Origin: Nitrosococcus watsonii C-113
GTDB lineage: Bacteria > Pseudomonadota > Gammaproteobacteria > Nitrosococcales > Nitrosococcaceae
Length of the DNA: 64,000 bases
Direction of reading: 5' to 3'
NCBI RefSeq assembly: GCF_000143085.1
Contig: NC_014315.1
Coordinates: forward strand, 2,014,001 to 2,078,000
The position numbers were made by a program, and so were the translations under genes. The notes under the pieces are model-generated. The model had not been told where the DNA came from, searched no databases, and saw only the letters and a list, made by a program, of their open reading frames with translations. Every line of letters starts with the position of its first letter. Within the stretch, counting starts at the first letter, position 1. Positions 8,385 through 18,162 of the stretch are shown one piece after another.

Positions 8385-10109
8385 TTAAATCACCTCTAAA
8401 TGTTCCACCATCAATTGCGCCGTCCGCGAACCTCGGTATATATTGACATCCAACCGATAAGCAAGCCTTATTTTTACGCCAGGCGCGAATCCATCAGGTG
8501 GAAGGCAACGAAAGGCAATCCCTTCCAATTGCTGCTGGCCATCAAGCGTAGCCAGCATCAGCTTAAGGTGAGCTTCGCCCACAATACGAAATCCTGCTAC
8601 CCGAAATACCCCATCAAACAAGGGCTCCGGAAATCCCTGCCCCCAAGGGCCTCCATCCCGCAAGGTTTCCGCCATTTCTAGATCCCACTGTTCTAAGTTG
8701 CCATCGCTGAGAATAACATCCTCTAAGGCTTCCTTATCAAGCAGAGTTTCCAGTACCTCCAAAAAAGCAACGCGGAAGGGCTCTAGATGGCCCCGCCGCA
8801 AACTTAAACCGGCAGCCATCGCATGGCCACCAAATTTAGTCAGCAAATCGGGATAGCAAGTTGCTACTCTATCCAAGGCATCCCGAATATGAAGCCCCGG
8901 AATGGAACGGGCCGATCCCTTCAACTCCTCGCTATCATGGGGGGCAAAAGCAATTACCGGGCGATAGACCCTTTCCCGAATTCGAGCAGCGAGCAAACCG
9001 ATTACGCCCTGATGCCAGCATTCATCAAATAAACAGTACCCTAGGGGCTCCTTCTCTTCCCCTTGAAAAACTAAATTTTCCAGGTGAGTCACTGCTTGTG
9101 CTTGCATAGTCGACTCAATCTCTCGCCGTTCACGGTTAAGCCTATCAAGTTGATTGGCCTGTTGCTGCGCCAGCTCCAGGGAATCGGTTAATAAACAAGC
9201 GATACCAAGGCTCATATCCTCCAAACGCCCTGCAGCATTGAGCCGTGGCCCTACCGCAAAACCCAGATCGCTGGTGGCCAAGGTCTCAAGAGGGCGTCGG
9301 GCACAAGCCACGAGCGCCTGAATACCAGCGCAGCAGCGACTCTGCCGAATCCGGGCCAGTCCTTGGGCAACCAAGATTCGATTAATCTGATCCAGCGGCA
9401 CGACATCAGCGACCGTGCCAAGCGCAACCAAGTCCAGCAAGGGGGCAAGCGCTGGTTCTTGCTCATCTCTGTGGGCGAACCAGCCTTGCTCCCTTAGGTG
9501 GGCACGTAAAGCTAGCATGACATAAAAAATAACGCCCACCCCTGCAAGGCAAGAACTGGGGAAAGGATCATTGGGAAGATTAGGGTTGACGATAGCATTC
9601 GCGGCTGGCAGGGATGCTCCGGGCAAGTGGTGATCCGTGATAAGCACGCGAATATTGGCCGCCCGCGCCGCTTGTACCCCGTCAAGACTGGATATCCCAT
9701 TGTCCACGGTAATAATGAGATCTGGCTGGCCTTGGGCTACCGCTTCCGCCACAATGGCAGGGGTAAGGCCATAGCCGTGGATAAAACGGTTGGGGACCAG
9801 ATAATCTACTTTATGAGCACCCATTAAGCGAAGCGCCCGCACCGCCACCGCGCAGCTAGTGGCGCCATCCGCATCAAAATCAGCGACTACCAAAATCCGC
9901 CAATCCCGCGCTAGGGCCTTCCTTAATAAGGTCACGGCTGTTTTGATATTGCTCAGCAACCAAGGGGAAGGTAAACGCTCCAGGGTATAGTCAAGCTCAT
10001 CCGGAGCTTTGATCCCTCGCGCACCATATACCCGGCGTAATACTGGATGGATTGCCTCTGGCCATTCAAGCTCGTTAACGGGCCGCTGTTTGAGAACCTT
10101 CTCCGCCAT
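8385..10109 (-). CDS. recJ: Single-stranded-DNA-specific exonuclease RecJ
   Basis: 574 residues. 5'-3' single-strand exonuclease of the DHH superfamily. Visible motifs: VADFDADGATSCAVAVRALR (motif I), DLIITVDNGISS (motif II), VLITDHHLPG (DHH motif III), and GTVADVVPL. The C-terminal DHHA1 region carries GSARSIPGLHIRDAL and KFGGHAMAAGLSL. The length matches the E. coli enzyme. The RpfE-like gene lies 36 bases upstream, a pairing also known from Xanthomonas. Confidence 0.97.
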   Translation of the reverse strand: MAEKVLKQRPVNELEWPEAIHPVLRRVYGARGIKAPDELDYTLERLPSPWLLSNIKTAVTLLRKALARDWRILVVADFDADGATSCAVAVRALRLMGAHKVDYLVPNRFIHGYGLTPAIVAEAVAQGQPDLIITVDNGISSLDGVQAARAANIRVLITDHHLPGASLPAANAIVNPNLPNDPFPSSCLAGVGVIFYVMLALRAHLREQGWFAHRDEQEPALAPLLDLVALGTVADVVPLDQINRILVAQGLARIRQSRCCAGIQALVACARRPLETLATSDLGFAVGPRLNAAGRLEDMSLGIACLLTDSLELAQQQANQLDRLNRERREIESTMQAQAVTHLENLVFQGEEKEPLGYCLFDECWHQGVIGLLAARIRERVYRPVIAFAPHDSEELKGSARSIPGLHIRDALDRVATCYPDLLTKFGGHAMAAGLSLRRGHLEPFRVAFLEVLETLLDKEALEDVILSDGNLEQWDLEMAETLRDGGPWGQGFPEPLFDGVFRVAGFRIVGEAHLKLMLATLDGQQQLEGIAFRCLPPDGFAPGVKIRLAYRLDVNIYRGSRTAQLMVEHLEVI

Positions 10110-10145
10110 TAATAATCGTTTAGTACTTTAATTTTTTTTATGGGC

Positions 10146-11204
10146 TTAACCCCCCGCGCTTTTTATAAGAGAGCGCGGACGCCGCCATAAACGCCAGCTT
10201 TGCAGCCAAGTTAAATGATAGCAACATCCGTTCATCGGATAGAAGGTTAAGCTGGCCAATTCTCTGTCGCGTAAGGCCGCATATAAAATACTCAACCAAT
10301 TCTCTTCCAATGCTTCCAAAGCTTCAGGACAATGAAAAAAATCGGGTACTGCCAAAAAAGAATCTAATCCCACCAGATAGTTACCCGGTATGGTTGAATT
10401 TTGTACTAGCCAAGCTTTAGCCCCTTCCGGCACGGGCCTGCTTGGAATCTCGCAATAAGCAGCCAAGGCTTGAAGAAGGGGATCCTGGCCCCAGCCAATC
10501 TGCCGCCACGGCGGCGAAATTGGGCATAATGGCGCTTCCCCCGCTCCCCAGAACCATACACTATTCACTACTGGAAGCCCCTGCTGCTCTCGTTCAAGAT
10601 TAGTAGGGCAATCATGGAGAAGCATCTGGATTTCATTAAGCAGAGTCCGCCAGCGGGAGCTATTGGGACCCGAAGGGAGTCCGGGTTCAATGTACTTTCC
10701 CTCGATCGCGGCCAAAGCGGTAAAAGTGACCTGCTCTGGCTGCTGGGGCAATCGAAGATACCAGCGATCTGGCTCTGGGGCCTCAAACTGCCAACCATAT
10801 TCAGTAAATAAGGGCGCCACCCTCTTCGCTAAGGACTGGGACTCAGTTTTGCTCAACTGTAGGTGGGAGGGTCCAAAAAGCACAAGCCGATCCCGATCAG
10901 GGTGTAAACAGACGGGATCTGCCCGTAACCACCACCCCGGCTCAGGGGAACCACCGCCCTTATCCCAGGAATACATGAGTGGTGCCACGGGAACATCCAT
11001 CGTTCCCGATTGAGAAATGCCAAATAAAGCAAAGAGCAAAGTTTCATACAGTGGTGTGGTAAGCGCCTCTACGTCTGCCTGTCCTATGATGCGTTCCAGA
11101 AAGGGTAGCCGTGCCCCCTCCCCCTCTATAACGCTTGCTGCTAGCGCCTGAGCAAGTCCTGGCACTAGAAGCGTTAAATGTAAAGGTGGAGTTCGAAACA
11201 ACAA
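10146..11204 (-). CDS. RpfE-like phosphoglycerate mutase-family protein
   Basis: 352 residues, resembling the protein encoded beside recJ in many gammaproteobacteria and called RpfE in Xanthomonas (alkaline-phosphatase-like, sometimes annotated as phosphoglycerate mutase). Recognisable features are LLVPGLAQAL at the start, WWLRADPVCLHPDRDRLVLFG, and VVNSVWFWGAGEAP. The metal-binding residues of real cofactor-independent mutases are not obvious, so catalysis is doubtful. The start is TTG at 11204 with AGGAC about nine bases upstream. Role unknown; cotranscription with recJ is likely. Confidence 0.75.
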   Translation of the reverse strand: MLFRTPPLHLTLLVPGLAQALAASVIEGEGARLPFLERIIGQADVEALTTPLYETLLFALFGISQSGTMDVPVAPLMYSWDKGGGSPEPGWWLRADPVCLHPDRDRLVLFGPSHLQLSKTESQSLAKRVAPLFTEYGWQFEAPEPDRWYLRLPQQPEQVTFTALAAIEGKYIEPGLPSGPNSSRWRTLLNEIQMLLHDCPTNLEREQQGLPVVNSVWFWGAGEAPLCPISPPWRQIGWGQDPLLQALAAYCEIPSRPVPEGAKAWLVQNSTIPGNYLVGLDSFLAVPDFFHCPEALEALEENWLSILYAALRDRELASLTFYPMNGCCYHLTWLQSWRLWRRPRSLIKSAGG

Positions 11205-11233
11205 AATGAAAAGTCCTATTGCGGTTAACGGGG

Positions 11234-11932
11234 TTATATACCTAAAACTTGCCGTACAAAAGGAACTGTCAGCCGCCTCTGAGCCGCCATGGAGGCACGC
11301 TCTAATTGTGCCAGTATACTGCTCAAAGAGTGCATATCCCGCTCACTATGGCGTAATAAAAAACCTGCCACCTCATCGGGCAACTCTAAGCCTCTTTTCG
11401 CGGCCTGGAATTGTAACGCAGCATGCTTTTGATGATCGTCCAAGGGCTGGAGCTGATAACCCACCCCCCATCCTAAGCGGGAGCGAAGATCGGGTAAAAG
11501 CCAATGGAGCGTACTAGGCTTATCGGTGGAAGCCAGCAGGAGCCGACCTTGCTCCTCCTGCAGGAGATTATAAAGGTGAAGCAAGGACTCTTCCCAATGA
11601 CGGTAACCGGCAACATGATCGATATCATCAATGGCAACGAAGGCTGCAGCCTCCAATCCTCCCAGAATCTCGGGCGCCATGATACCGACCCGTTTCAGGG
11701 GAACGTAAGCAACCCGCTCGCTCTCTTGGGCCGCGATCTGACAAGCAGCAAGCAATAAGTGAGTTTTCCCTACCCCGGAAGGTCCCCAGAGACAAAGAAA
11801 ACGTTCTCCTTTTCCTTGCCCACAGCGTTCTACCGCTGCAATAGGCTCGCGGTTAGCCGCAGCAAGGTAATAATTCTCAAAACTGGGAGCACCGGACTCG
11901 CCAATGGGCAGAGGAAGTTGCTGAGTAACCAA
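11234..11932 (-). CDS. hda: DnaA regulatory inactivator Hda
   Basis: 232 residues. An AAA+ DnaA homologue without the DNA-binding domain. It begins with the clamp-binding peptide QLPLPI (residues 5-10), which docks on the beta sliding clamp, then Walker A LWGPSGVGKTHLL and Walker B AAFVAIDDIDHVAG. Hda plus clamp-DNA stimulates ATP hydrolysis by DnaA and limits re-initiation. TTG start at 11932. It is 12 bases from the upstream PgsA-like gene, the conserved DUF2066-pgsA-hda order. Confidence 0.94.
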   Translation of the reverse strand: MVTQQLPLPIGESGAPSFENYYLAAANREPIAAVERCGQGKGERFLCLWGPSGVGKTHLLLAACQIAAQESERVAYVPLKRVGIMAPEILGGLEAAAFVAIDDIDHVAGYRHWEESLLHLYNLLQEEQGRLLLASTDKPSTLHWLLPDLRSRLGWGVGYQLQPLDDHQKHAALQFQAAKRGLELPDEVAGFLLRHSERDMHSLSSILAQLERASMAAQRRLTVPFVRQVLGI

Positions 11933-11944
11933 GCGCGAAATCCT

Positions 11945-12550
11945 TCACCCGCGATTTGTGCTTTCCGGCCGCCGCCGGTGAGATTCAGATTCTGTTTTCT
12001 GAGCTCTGCTCAACCGCCAAGCCTGTCCTCCCCAATGCCAAATATATTGCATACCGCTTAAAATAGTAGTAACCGCCACCAAATAAATAAGCCAATCCGT
12101 TAATTGGAACATGTCCAATCCTGGTAGCTGGGCGATTATAACAGCCATAATCAATAATACTTGGCATAATGTGTTCAGCTTACTGAGGGGAACGGGCTCC
12201 ATTTCAAAAGGACCAATAAAAAAATGATAGCCAACACCGCCTAGCATAATGGCAAAATCCCTGCCAAGGGCTAGCAGCATCAACCAATAGGGTAGATGGC
12301 CCAGCCAAGCTAGCATAATAAAGCTCGAGATTAACAATAGCTTATCGGCTAGAGGATCAAGAATTGAACCAAGCCGGCTCTGCCAATGGTAATGCCTGGC
12401 AAGAAATCCATCTAAACCGTCAGAAATGCTCGCCACAAAAATAATCCATAAAGCAAGCCAGTAGTTTTCCGCAAGCAATACATAGATGAGCGGCACCACT
12501 AACAAGATGCGTATTCCAGTAAGAAGGTTGGGGATATCTCTTACTTGCAT
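11945..12550 (-). CDS. CDP-alcohol phosphatidyltransferase (PgsA-like)
   Basis: 201 residues with about five hydrophobic helices and the family signature SDGLDGFLARHYHWQSRLG...LDPLADK, containing all the aspartates that coordinate metal and CDP-diacylglycerol. It begins VRDIPNLLTGIRILLVVPL, typical of phosphatidylglycerophosphate synthase. Whether it is the main PgsA or a paralogue cannot be told here. It lies between DUF2066 and hda on the minus strand; the C-terminal tail is polar. Confidence 0.88.
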   Translation of the reverse strand: MQVRDIPNLLTGIRILLVVPLIYVLLAENYWLALWIIFVASISDGLDGFLARHYHWQSRLGSILDPLADKLLLISSFIMLAWLGHLPYWLMLLALGRDFAIMLGGVGYHFFIGPFEMEPVPLSKLNTLCQVLLIMAVIIAQLPGLDMFQLTDWLIYLVAVTTILSGMQYIWHWGGQAWRLSRAQKTESESHRRRPESTNRG

Positions 12551-12681
12551 AATACCGCTATAACCTTTGCCTCAAGTCAGGAGGGCGCTCTTCCCTCCGC
12601 CATAAGCCATGAGCACCAAGTTAACATTACTCTCTGTTTCCTTTCCTTCTAGCCGGATCCAACATAAACATTCAATCAAGA

Positions 12682-13737
12682 TTAAGGTAATAACCGATAA
12701 TTCAATTCCATGGGAATCGGCTCTATTTTTGGTTCCATAACTTCCGTTGCTCGCGCTAAAACCCTTCCAAAGCGAATGGAGGTGGCTAACCCCTCGGGCT
12801 TTCCCCGTAACTCAAGCCTAAATTTTACTTCTGCCTGGGATAATTGTACCGGCTCCATGGCAATCACCTGGCTAAGGCTACTAAGATAAGAGAAGAGGCG
12901 GGCATAATCCATAAAAGAGGCTACTTCGGTCACCCTAACCTGCACCGAGGATAGGGGGTTATTTCCGCTAGCCGGCACCATCTGGGCGGCAATCGTATCC
13001 ACTGCCTTATCGATACCGGTACGCAACACTCGTGCAAACTCGCCATTAACCCGCCAGTCTCGCACTTTACCAGCGCCGTAAAGAGTCCAACGGGCCTGCC
13101 AGTCGTCCTCATTCTGGTGCGATAAACGCCCCACTAGCTGCACCGAAGCGGGATAGCGATTGGAAGCAGCCAGCATGGGCTCGGGAAAGTTACCCCAAAT
13201 ATCGCTGAAGGACAGTTGAGATTGATCCTCTAAATCCCAAAGAGGAAAAATCACGGGTATCCCCCGTACTCCCGCCTGCTCTTCCAGGATTGCAGCAGTA
13301 GGCAAACTGGCGTCTGCATCTACCAAATAGCGGCGCCTGCCTTCTTCAACCGCAACCCATAACAATACAGTAGGACGGACCCGGCCCCATACGGGCAGTG
13401 CTTTTTGCCGTAGCAATTGCTCTACGCCTAGTGGATCAAAACGAACCCAGAAGGTCGCCTCACCGTTTTCCTCATCAGAAGCATTATAGCGAAATTTCTG
13501 AACCAAGCTGGAGGACTTCTCAAGCAATGAGGCAAGGGGTGCGCGATCCAAGGTACCCTGATTTCCCATCACTTTTAATAACACCTTTTGGAAAGCCTCT
13601 TTCACCGCCCTCGCCTGCTCCTCCGGGGTTTGATTACTTACAGGCACCTGGGCTTCATAAAGATCCACCGTTCCTATCGCTTGAGCCTCTAATGGCATCC
13701 CATAAAATATCACCATTGCCAAAATAACTTGCTTCAT
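12682..13737 (-). CDS. DUF2066 domain-containing exported protein
   Basis: 351 residues. A signal peptide (VILAMVIFYGMPLEAQA) precedes a DUF2066 domain: LYEAQVPVSNQTPEEQARAVKEAFQKVLLKVMGN, FWVRFDP, and RRYLVDADA. This family is conserved next to pgsA-hda and opposite purM in gammaproteobacteria, as here. Function unknown; a periplasmic location is inferred from the signal peptide. Confidence 0.88.
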   Translation of the reverse strand: MKQVILAMVIFYGMPLEAQAIGTVDLYEAQVPVSNQTPEEQARAVKEAFQKVLLKVMGNQGTLDRAPLASLLEKSSSLVQKFRYNASDEENGEATFWVRFDPLGVEQLLRQKALPVWGRVRPTVLLWVAVEEGRRRYLVDADASLPTAAILEEQAGVRGIPVIFPLWDLEDQSQLSFSDIWGNFPEPMLAASNRYPASVQLVGRLSHQNEDDWQARWTLYGAGKVRDWRVNGEFARVLRTGIDKAVDTIAAQMVPASGNNPLSSVQVRVTEVASFMDYARLFSYLSSLSQVIAMEPVQLSQAEVKFRLELRGKPEGLATSIRFGRVLARATEVMEPKIEPIPMELNYRLLP

Positions 13738-14185
13738 CCCATTAGTTTATCATGTGGATTCAGCAACGCTAGCTCAAAGCAAAGAACTAGGGCATTCCTT
13801 AACTTTTAAATTAAATCCATCATTCTTTCATTTAGAAGCGTAACCTTGAAGAAATGCGGGAGCATACGCCGTTGTCCCCAAGCCAAGTTGTGAAGCATAA
13901 CCCGTAGAGTCGCATAAAATGCTGTTTGCGCCAACGGGTTTAGGTATAATAGGCATCGAACTAGGAGAGGGGGTCGCCGCCAAAAAGCGCACCAAAACGC
14001 AAAACCCTTCGAACAATTCTCCACCAGCCTACCATCGGGGCGGAAAACGACGATCCTTGAGCTATAAGGAGCCTCATCAAAGCAGAAAGCACGCAGAGTG
14101 CAAGCGAGCACAGCCGGCAAGCAAATAAGTTGATAATTACAATGCGTAAGCAACGTACTCAAACGGGCTAAATCAAAGTTACTCT
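13738..14185. other. Long intergenic region before purM
   Basis: A 448-base gap between divergent DUF2066 and purM. Open frames on both strands are short, overlap each other and show no family I recognise. It must contain the promoters of both units. A purine repressor operator was looked for by eye and not convincingly seen. Confidence 0.5.
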
Positions 14186-15262
14186 ATGAGTAAAAAGAAA
14201 CTGCCTCCCTCTTCCCATTCGCCTTTAAGCTACCGCGCCGCTGGCGTTGATATCGAGGCCGGTAATCAACTTATCCAGCGGATAAAGCCCGCTGCGAATC
14301 GAACCACCCGCCCTGGCGTATTAACTGGACTAGGAGGATTCGGCAGCTTATTCGAACTCCCCATCCATCGTTATCAGCATCCCATACTGGTGGCAGGCAC
14401 CGATGGCGTAGGCACAAAGCTCAAACTTGCTATTCAGCTCAATCGTCACGATAGCATTGGGATCGATCTGGTCGCTATGTGCGCCAACGACATTATCGTC
14501 CAGGGAGCCGAACCATTATTTTTTCTGGATTACTATGCTACAGGCCGATTAGACGTTGATACCGCCGCTGAAATCATCGAAGGCATTGCCTATGGCTGCG
14601 AATTAGCCGGGGCAGCGCTAGTAGGGGGAGAGACGGCGGAGATGCCAGGAATATACCAAGCAGGCGACTATGACCTAGCCGGTTTTTGTGTCGGGGTCGT
14701 AGAAAAGGAACGTCTTATTGATGGAAGTCAAGTGCAGGCTGGCGATCATCTTATTGGAATCGCCTCTTCCGGGCCTCATGCCAACGGTTATTCCCTGATC
14801 CGCAAAATTCTGGAACGCAGCCGCTGCCCATTGAATACCCCCTTGGCGGGCCAAACCCTAGGCGATGTCTTGTTGACCCCTACCCGTATCTATGTCAAGC
14901 CTCTGCTACAGCTGTTGGAAATTATTGAGATACATGCCTTAGCCCATATCACTGGGGGCGGGTTGCCAGAAAATCTACCCCGAGTGCTCCCCCCAACGGT
15001 TAGTGCTGAAATCGATGCGTCCCGCTGGCCACGCCCGCCTATTTTCGATTGGCTGCAAAAAGAAGGTAATCTCTCTGAGCAGGAACTCTATCGTACTTTT
15101 AATTGCGGAATTGGCATGGTGGCCTGCGTAGATGAAGCAGATGCCGGACAGGCCCTGGAATTTTTAAAAGACAGGGGCGAGTCCGCCTGGTTGATAGGGC
15201 GAATTATTCCTCAAGTAAGGGATGGGCAAAGGGTCATCTTTAACACAGAGCGCCCCTTGTGA
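14186..15262 (+). CDS. purM: Phosphoribosylformylglycinamidine cyclo-ligase
   Basis: 358 residues. The fifth step of purine synthesis: ATP-dependent closure of FGAM to AIR. Clear signatures: [96 protein letters not shown] and [18 protein letters not shown] at 14186. It overlaps purN by four bases, making a coupled purMN unit. Confidence 0.97.
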   Translation: MSKKKLPPSSHSPLSYRAAGVDIEAGNQLIQRIKPAANRTTRPGVLTGLGGFGSLFELPIHRYQHPILVAGTDGVGTKLKLAIQLNRHDSIGIDLVAMCANDIIVQGAEPLFFLDYYATGRLDVDTAAEIIEGIAYGCELAGAALVGGETAEMPGIYQAGDYDLAGFCVGVVEKERLIDGSQVQAGDHLIGIASSGPHANGYSLIRKILERSRCPLNTPLAGQTLGDVLLTPTRIYVKPLLQLLEIIEIHALAHITGGGLPENLPRVLPPTVSAEIDASRWPRPPIFDWLQKEGNLSEQELYRTFNCGIGMVACVDEADAGQALEFLKDRGESAWLIGRIIPQVRDGQRVIFNTERPL

Positions 15263-15891
15263 TCTCTACCCAACGCTTACCCATAGTGGTTCTCATTTCG
15301 GGGCGGGGCAGCAACCTCCAAGCTATTCTCGATCAATCTCAAACTGGACAATTACCCGTAGAAATCCGCGCCGTTATCAGTAATAACTCCCAAGCGCAGG
15401 GTCTCGAACGGGCCCATCGCGCAGGGATCGAAACCCAAGTTCTTGATCATCGCCATTATCCTAGCCGGGAAGCCTTTGACGAGGCACTAATGAAGATAAT
15501 TGACGGTTACACACCCAAATTAGTGGTGCTCGCTGGCTTTATGCGCATCTTAACCAGTAAGTTTGTCCGTCATTATCAGGGACATCTGATCAACATTCAC
15601 CCGTCCCTTTTGCCGAATTTTCCTGGCCTGGATACCCACCATCGCGTACTCCTGGCGGGCATGAGGGAACATGGCGCTAGCGTCCATTTTGTCACCGATA
15701 AAGTCGATGGAGGCCCCATTATCTTACAGGCCCGAATTTCAGTCTATCCTGAAGATACCGCCGAAACCTTAGCTGCACGGGTCTTACAAGAAGAGCATCG
15801 AATTTACCCTAAGGCGATACGGGCCTTTGCGGAGGAAAAAATACGCCTTGAAGGTGAACAAATTATTTGGATTAAGCCTTTGGAAGCGTAA
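15259..15891 (+). CDS. purN: Phosphoribosylglycinamide formyltransferase
   Basis: 210 residues. Transfers a formyl group from 10-formyl-tetrahydrofolate to GAR. Motifs: [15 protein letters not shown] (phosphate loop), [16 protein letters not shown], and [21 protein letters not shown] with the catalytic Asn-His, then [19 protein letters not shown]. The start overlaps the end of purM (GTG at 15259). Its 3' end overlaps the convergent dcd gene by 20 bases, and the nearest terminator reading in its direction lies beyond dcd. Confidence 0.97.
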   Translation: MISTQRLPIVVLISGRGSNLQAILDQSQTGQLPVEIRAVISNNSQAQGLERAHRAGIETQVLDHRHYPSREAFDEALMKIIDGYTPKLVVLAGFMRILTSKFVRHYQGHLINIHPSLLPNFPGLDTHHRVLLAGMREHGASVHFVTDKVDGGPIILQARISVYPEDTAETLAARVLQEEHRIYPKAIRAFAEEKIRLEGEQIIWIKPLEA

Positions 15892-16438
15892 CGCCAATTT
15901 GGCCCTGATATTTGCCGCCACGATCCCGGTACGAAGTTTCGCAAAGCTCATCCGACTCGAAAAATACCACCTGAGCGACCCCTTCGTTAGCATAAACTTT
16001 AGCCGGCAGAGGGGTTGTATTGGAAAATTCCAGGGTCACGTATCCCTCCCATTCTGGCTCCAAGGGGGTAATGTTAACAATAATCCCGCAACGGGCATAA
16101 GTCGATTTCCCCAAGCAAATGGTAAGAACGCTACGGGGAATTCGGAAGTACTCAACCGTTCGGGCTAACGCAAAAGAATTAGGGGGAATAATGCAAACAT
16201 CGGATTGCACATCCACAAAACTACTAGCGTCGAAATTCTTAGGATCTACAATAGCCGAGTTGATATTGGTAAAAATCTTAAACTCATTAGAGCACCGAAT
16301 ATCATAACCATAGCTTGAGGTACCATAAGAAATAATGCGCGCATTATTAGCTTCCCGGATCTGGCGCGGCTCGAAGGGCTCTATTATGCCGTGTTCTCGC
16401 GCCATATGACGAATCCATTTATCGGATTTAATACTCAT
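15872..16438 (-). CDS. dcd: dCTP deaminase
   Basis: 188 residues. Converts dCTP to dUTP, feeding dTMP synthesis. Signatures: [69 protein letters not shown] (with the catalytic glutamate in LEPEWEG), and [13 protein letters not shown]. It is tail to tail with purN, with a 20-base coding overlap. Confidence 0.97.
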   Translation of the reverse strand: MSIKSDKWIRHMAREHGIIEPFEPRQIREANNARIISYGTSSYGYDIRCSNEFKIFTNINSAIVDPKNFDASSFVDVQSDVCIIPPNSFALARTVEYFRIPRSVLTICLGKSTYARCGIIVNITPLEPEWEGYVTLEFSNTTPLPAKVYANEGVAQVVFFESDELCETSYRDRGGKYQGQIGVTLPKA

Positions 16439-16457
16439 TTTACGGAGCGCAACAGTA

Positions 16458-16487
16458 GGCCCGCCATTTTACCTGGCGGGCCTTTTT
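16458..16487 (+). terminator. Rho-independent terminator reading rightward
   Basis: Perfect 8-bp stem GGCCCGCC/GGCGGGCC with a 9-base loop, followed directly by five T on the plus strand. No T-run follows on the minus strand, so it should stop plus-strand transcripts, here those from purMN, after they have run antisense through dcd. It lies between the dcd start and the yajC stop. Confidence 0.8.
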
Positions 16488-16496
16488 ATGGATGGG

Positions 16497-16832
16497 CTAT
16501 AAACTCTTTGCCGTTCCCTTGGGGACCACTCTAGATACCGCGCTTTTTTCAACTTTAACTTCCATTCCTTCCGATAATTCCAGCAGTAGAAAATTATCGC
16601 CTACCTGGAGAACACGCCCTAATAAGCCCCCGTTAGTGATGATCTCATCGCCTTTATTCACGGATGCCAGCATACGAAGTCGTTCTTTATGACGCTTTAA
16701 CCGTGGCCGGATTGCAAGTAAATAATAAACGAGGAAAATGGTGGAAAATATAAGCAAGGGTACCCAAAAATCTCCAGGCGCTCCTGGCGGCGGGCTACTC
16801 TGGGCCCAAGCATCAGCAATAAAAAAATTCAC
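16497..16832 (-). CDS. yajC: Preprotein translocase accessory subunit YajC
   Basis: 111 residues with one transmembrane helix (FWVPLLIFSTIFLVYYLLAIRP) and the cytoplasmic YajC domain: KRHKERLRMLASVNKGDEIITNGGLLGRVLQVGDNFLLLEL. It associates with SecDF-SecYEG. Normally followed by secD and secF; here the next gene downstream is dcd, so secDF must be elsewhere or lost. The upstream neighbour is a small secreted protein. Confidence 0.93.
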   Translation of the reverse strand: MNFFIADAWAQSSPPPGAPGDFWVPLLIFSTIFLVYYLLAIRPRLKRHKERLRMLASVNKGDEIITNGGLLGRVLQVGDNFLLLELSEGMEVKVEKSAVSRVVPKGTAKSL

Positions 16833-16845
16833 GCTTAATTAACCT

Positions 16846-17238
16846 CTAATTCTTCTCAAAAAAATAGTATCCGTAAGGCCCCTTGAGAATCATTTCATGA
16901 TCGCCTTTTTCGACTACCCGGTATTTATTCGTCCCTAAATTATCCTTGATATGAATCGTGGAGTCCTCATCAATTTCATACGACTTAGTAAATTCAGTAT
17001 CTTTTTTAAGAAATTTATTGTAGCCTGAAATCACTACCGTTCCATCAGTATGAAAGACCCATGTTGCCACTTCTTTATTGCCGTTTTTCCCATCTTTCTT
17101 TAGGGAAGTCTTTTCTAATGCCCAGCTTCCGGCAATATCCGAGCGGTCTTTAACGACAGGCTCCGCATAAACCGCCGCGCTCATAAAAGCACAGCCGAGC
17201 AAAAGAAAAGCAAAACTAAAAATACTTTTATACTTCAT
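16846..17238 (-). CDS. Small secreted lipocalin-like protein
   Basis: 130 residues. A signal peptide (MKYKSIFSFAFLLLGCAFMSAAVYA) precedes a short beta-rich domain: SDIAGSWALEKTSL, WVFHTDGTVVISGYN, IHIKDNLGTNKYRVVEKGD. The pattern of GxW followed by strands resembles small lipocalin/DUF families but I cannot name it precisely. ATG 17238 is chosen because AGGGAG lies just upstream; a longer frame starting at 17313 lacks such a site. A Cys at residue 15 is probably not a lipobox. Confidence 0.7.
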   Translation of the reverse strand: MKYKSIFSFAFLLLGCAFMSAAVYAEPVVKDRSDIAGSWALEKTSLKKDGKNGNKEVATWVFHTDGTVVISGYNKFLKKDTEFTKSYEIDEDSTIHIKDNLGTNKYRVVEKGDHEMILKGPYGYYFFEKN

Positions 17239-17467
17239 ATATTCTCCCTTGGAACGCTCGTCATCATATGCATGAAAATGATATCCCATCGCCTCGCTCA
17301 AAAACCAATACAATGTTCAATTTAAAATCAAACCGGATAAAGATTCTCCCCCCGTAATCGCACATATTGCCACAAATTAAAGCAAGAAGGGTATAAAGAA
17401 CCGCGTTAATATCAACCCGCCGCCTTTACGTCTTCAGAAAAATCTTGAGGAAATATTACGCCGCACC

Positions 17468-18100
17468 TTATATAGCTAGGAGATCAGGGTATACTTGTTC
17501 TATCCTTTTCAGATCGTCAGGACGATCCACATCCCATCGCGGCCCTAATTCTTTCCCCTGCCAATTGAGCATTTGCAAGCGGGTACGCGTTTGCTGCAGC
17601 ACCTGATCGCTTCCCCAGCATATCCCAGAAAATAACCGCCAGCTACAGCAGCGTACTCCGATAAGGACATAACCACCGTCCTCAGCGGGCACTAAAACCA
17701 CCTCAGCACCCGCGGCTAGGGCAGCGAAAGCCCCATGCAGATCTTCGCTATTTAACCCGGGGCAATCCGTACCGATAAGCACAGCACCCTTCGCCTGCCG
17801 TAAAGCAACCGTCAAGGCTCCATACATTCGTCTGCCAAGATCTGCCCCTCGCTGGCTTTGTAAAGGTACTCCAAATTTGCGTTGACAGTGAATAAAAAAA
17901 GGGTGGCGGGTATCTGGATCACACCACAAATCCACGGGGCAAAGCTTAGCCTCGGTTGCCATTGCCAAGGTATGCTCAGCAAGCCGCCATTGCAGCAATG
18001 CGGCACGGCGGGCTCCAAGAGCCGGAATCAAGCGGGTTTTAGCTCGCCCTGGAACAGGCGCTTTCGCAAAAACCAGCAGCCGAACATCAGGGAATTCCAT
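17468..18100 (-). CDS. DUF2064/TIGR04282 glycosyltransferase-like protein
   Basis: 210 residues, nucleotidyl/glycosyltransferase-A fold: VRLLVFAKAPVPGRAKTRLIPALG at the start, GAVLIGTDCPGLNSEDL, and VVLVPAEDGGYVLIGV. The family is often annotated as arsenosugar biosynthesis because members occur beside arsenosugar genes. The adjacent gene at 18163 is the partner TIGR04283 family, so the pair fits, but no arsenite methyltransferase or radical SAM arsenosugar gene is in the window. The substrate is therefore open. Confidence 0.85.
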   Translation of the reverse strand: MEFPDVRLLVFAKAPVPGRAKTRLIPALGARRAALLQWRLAEHTLAMATEAKLCPVDLWCDPDTRHPFFIHCQRKFGVPLQSQRGADLGRRMYGALTVALRQAKGAVLIGTDCPGLNSEDLHGAFAALAAGAEVVLVPAEDGGYVLIGVRCCSWRLFSGICWGSDQVLQQTRTRLQMLNWQGKELGPRWDVDRPDDLKRIEQVYPDLLAI

Positions 18101-18162
18101 CAGCTAATCAACGTTCAACTTCGAAAAACGGATTCCTAACCTATACCCGCTAGCCGTACTTT

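Noticed and set aside
13806-14162. 118-codon minus-strand frame before purM
   Set aside because: No recognisable domain, no ribosome-binding site, overlapped by equally open frames on the other strand.
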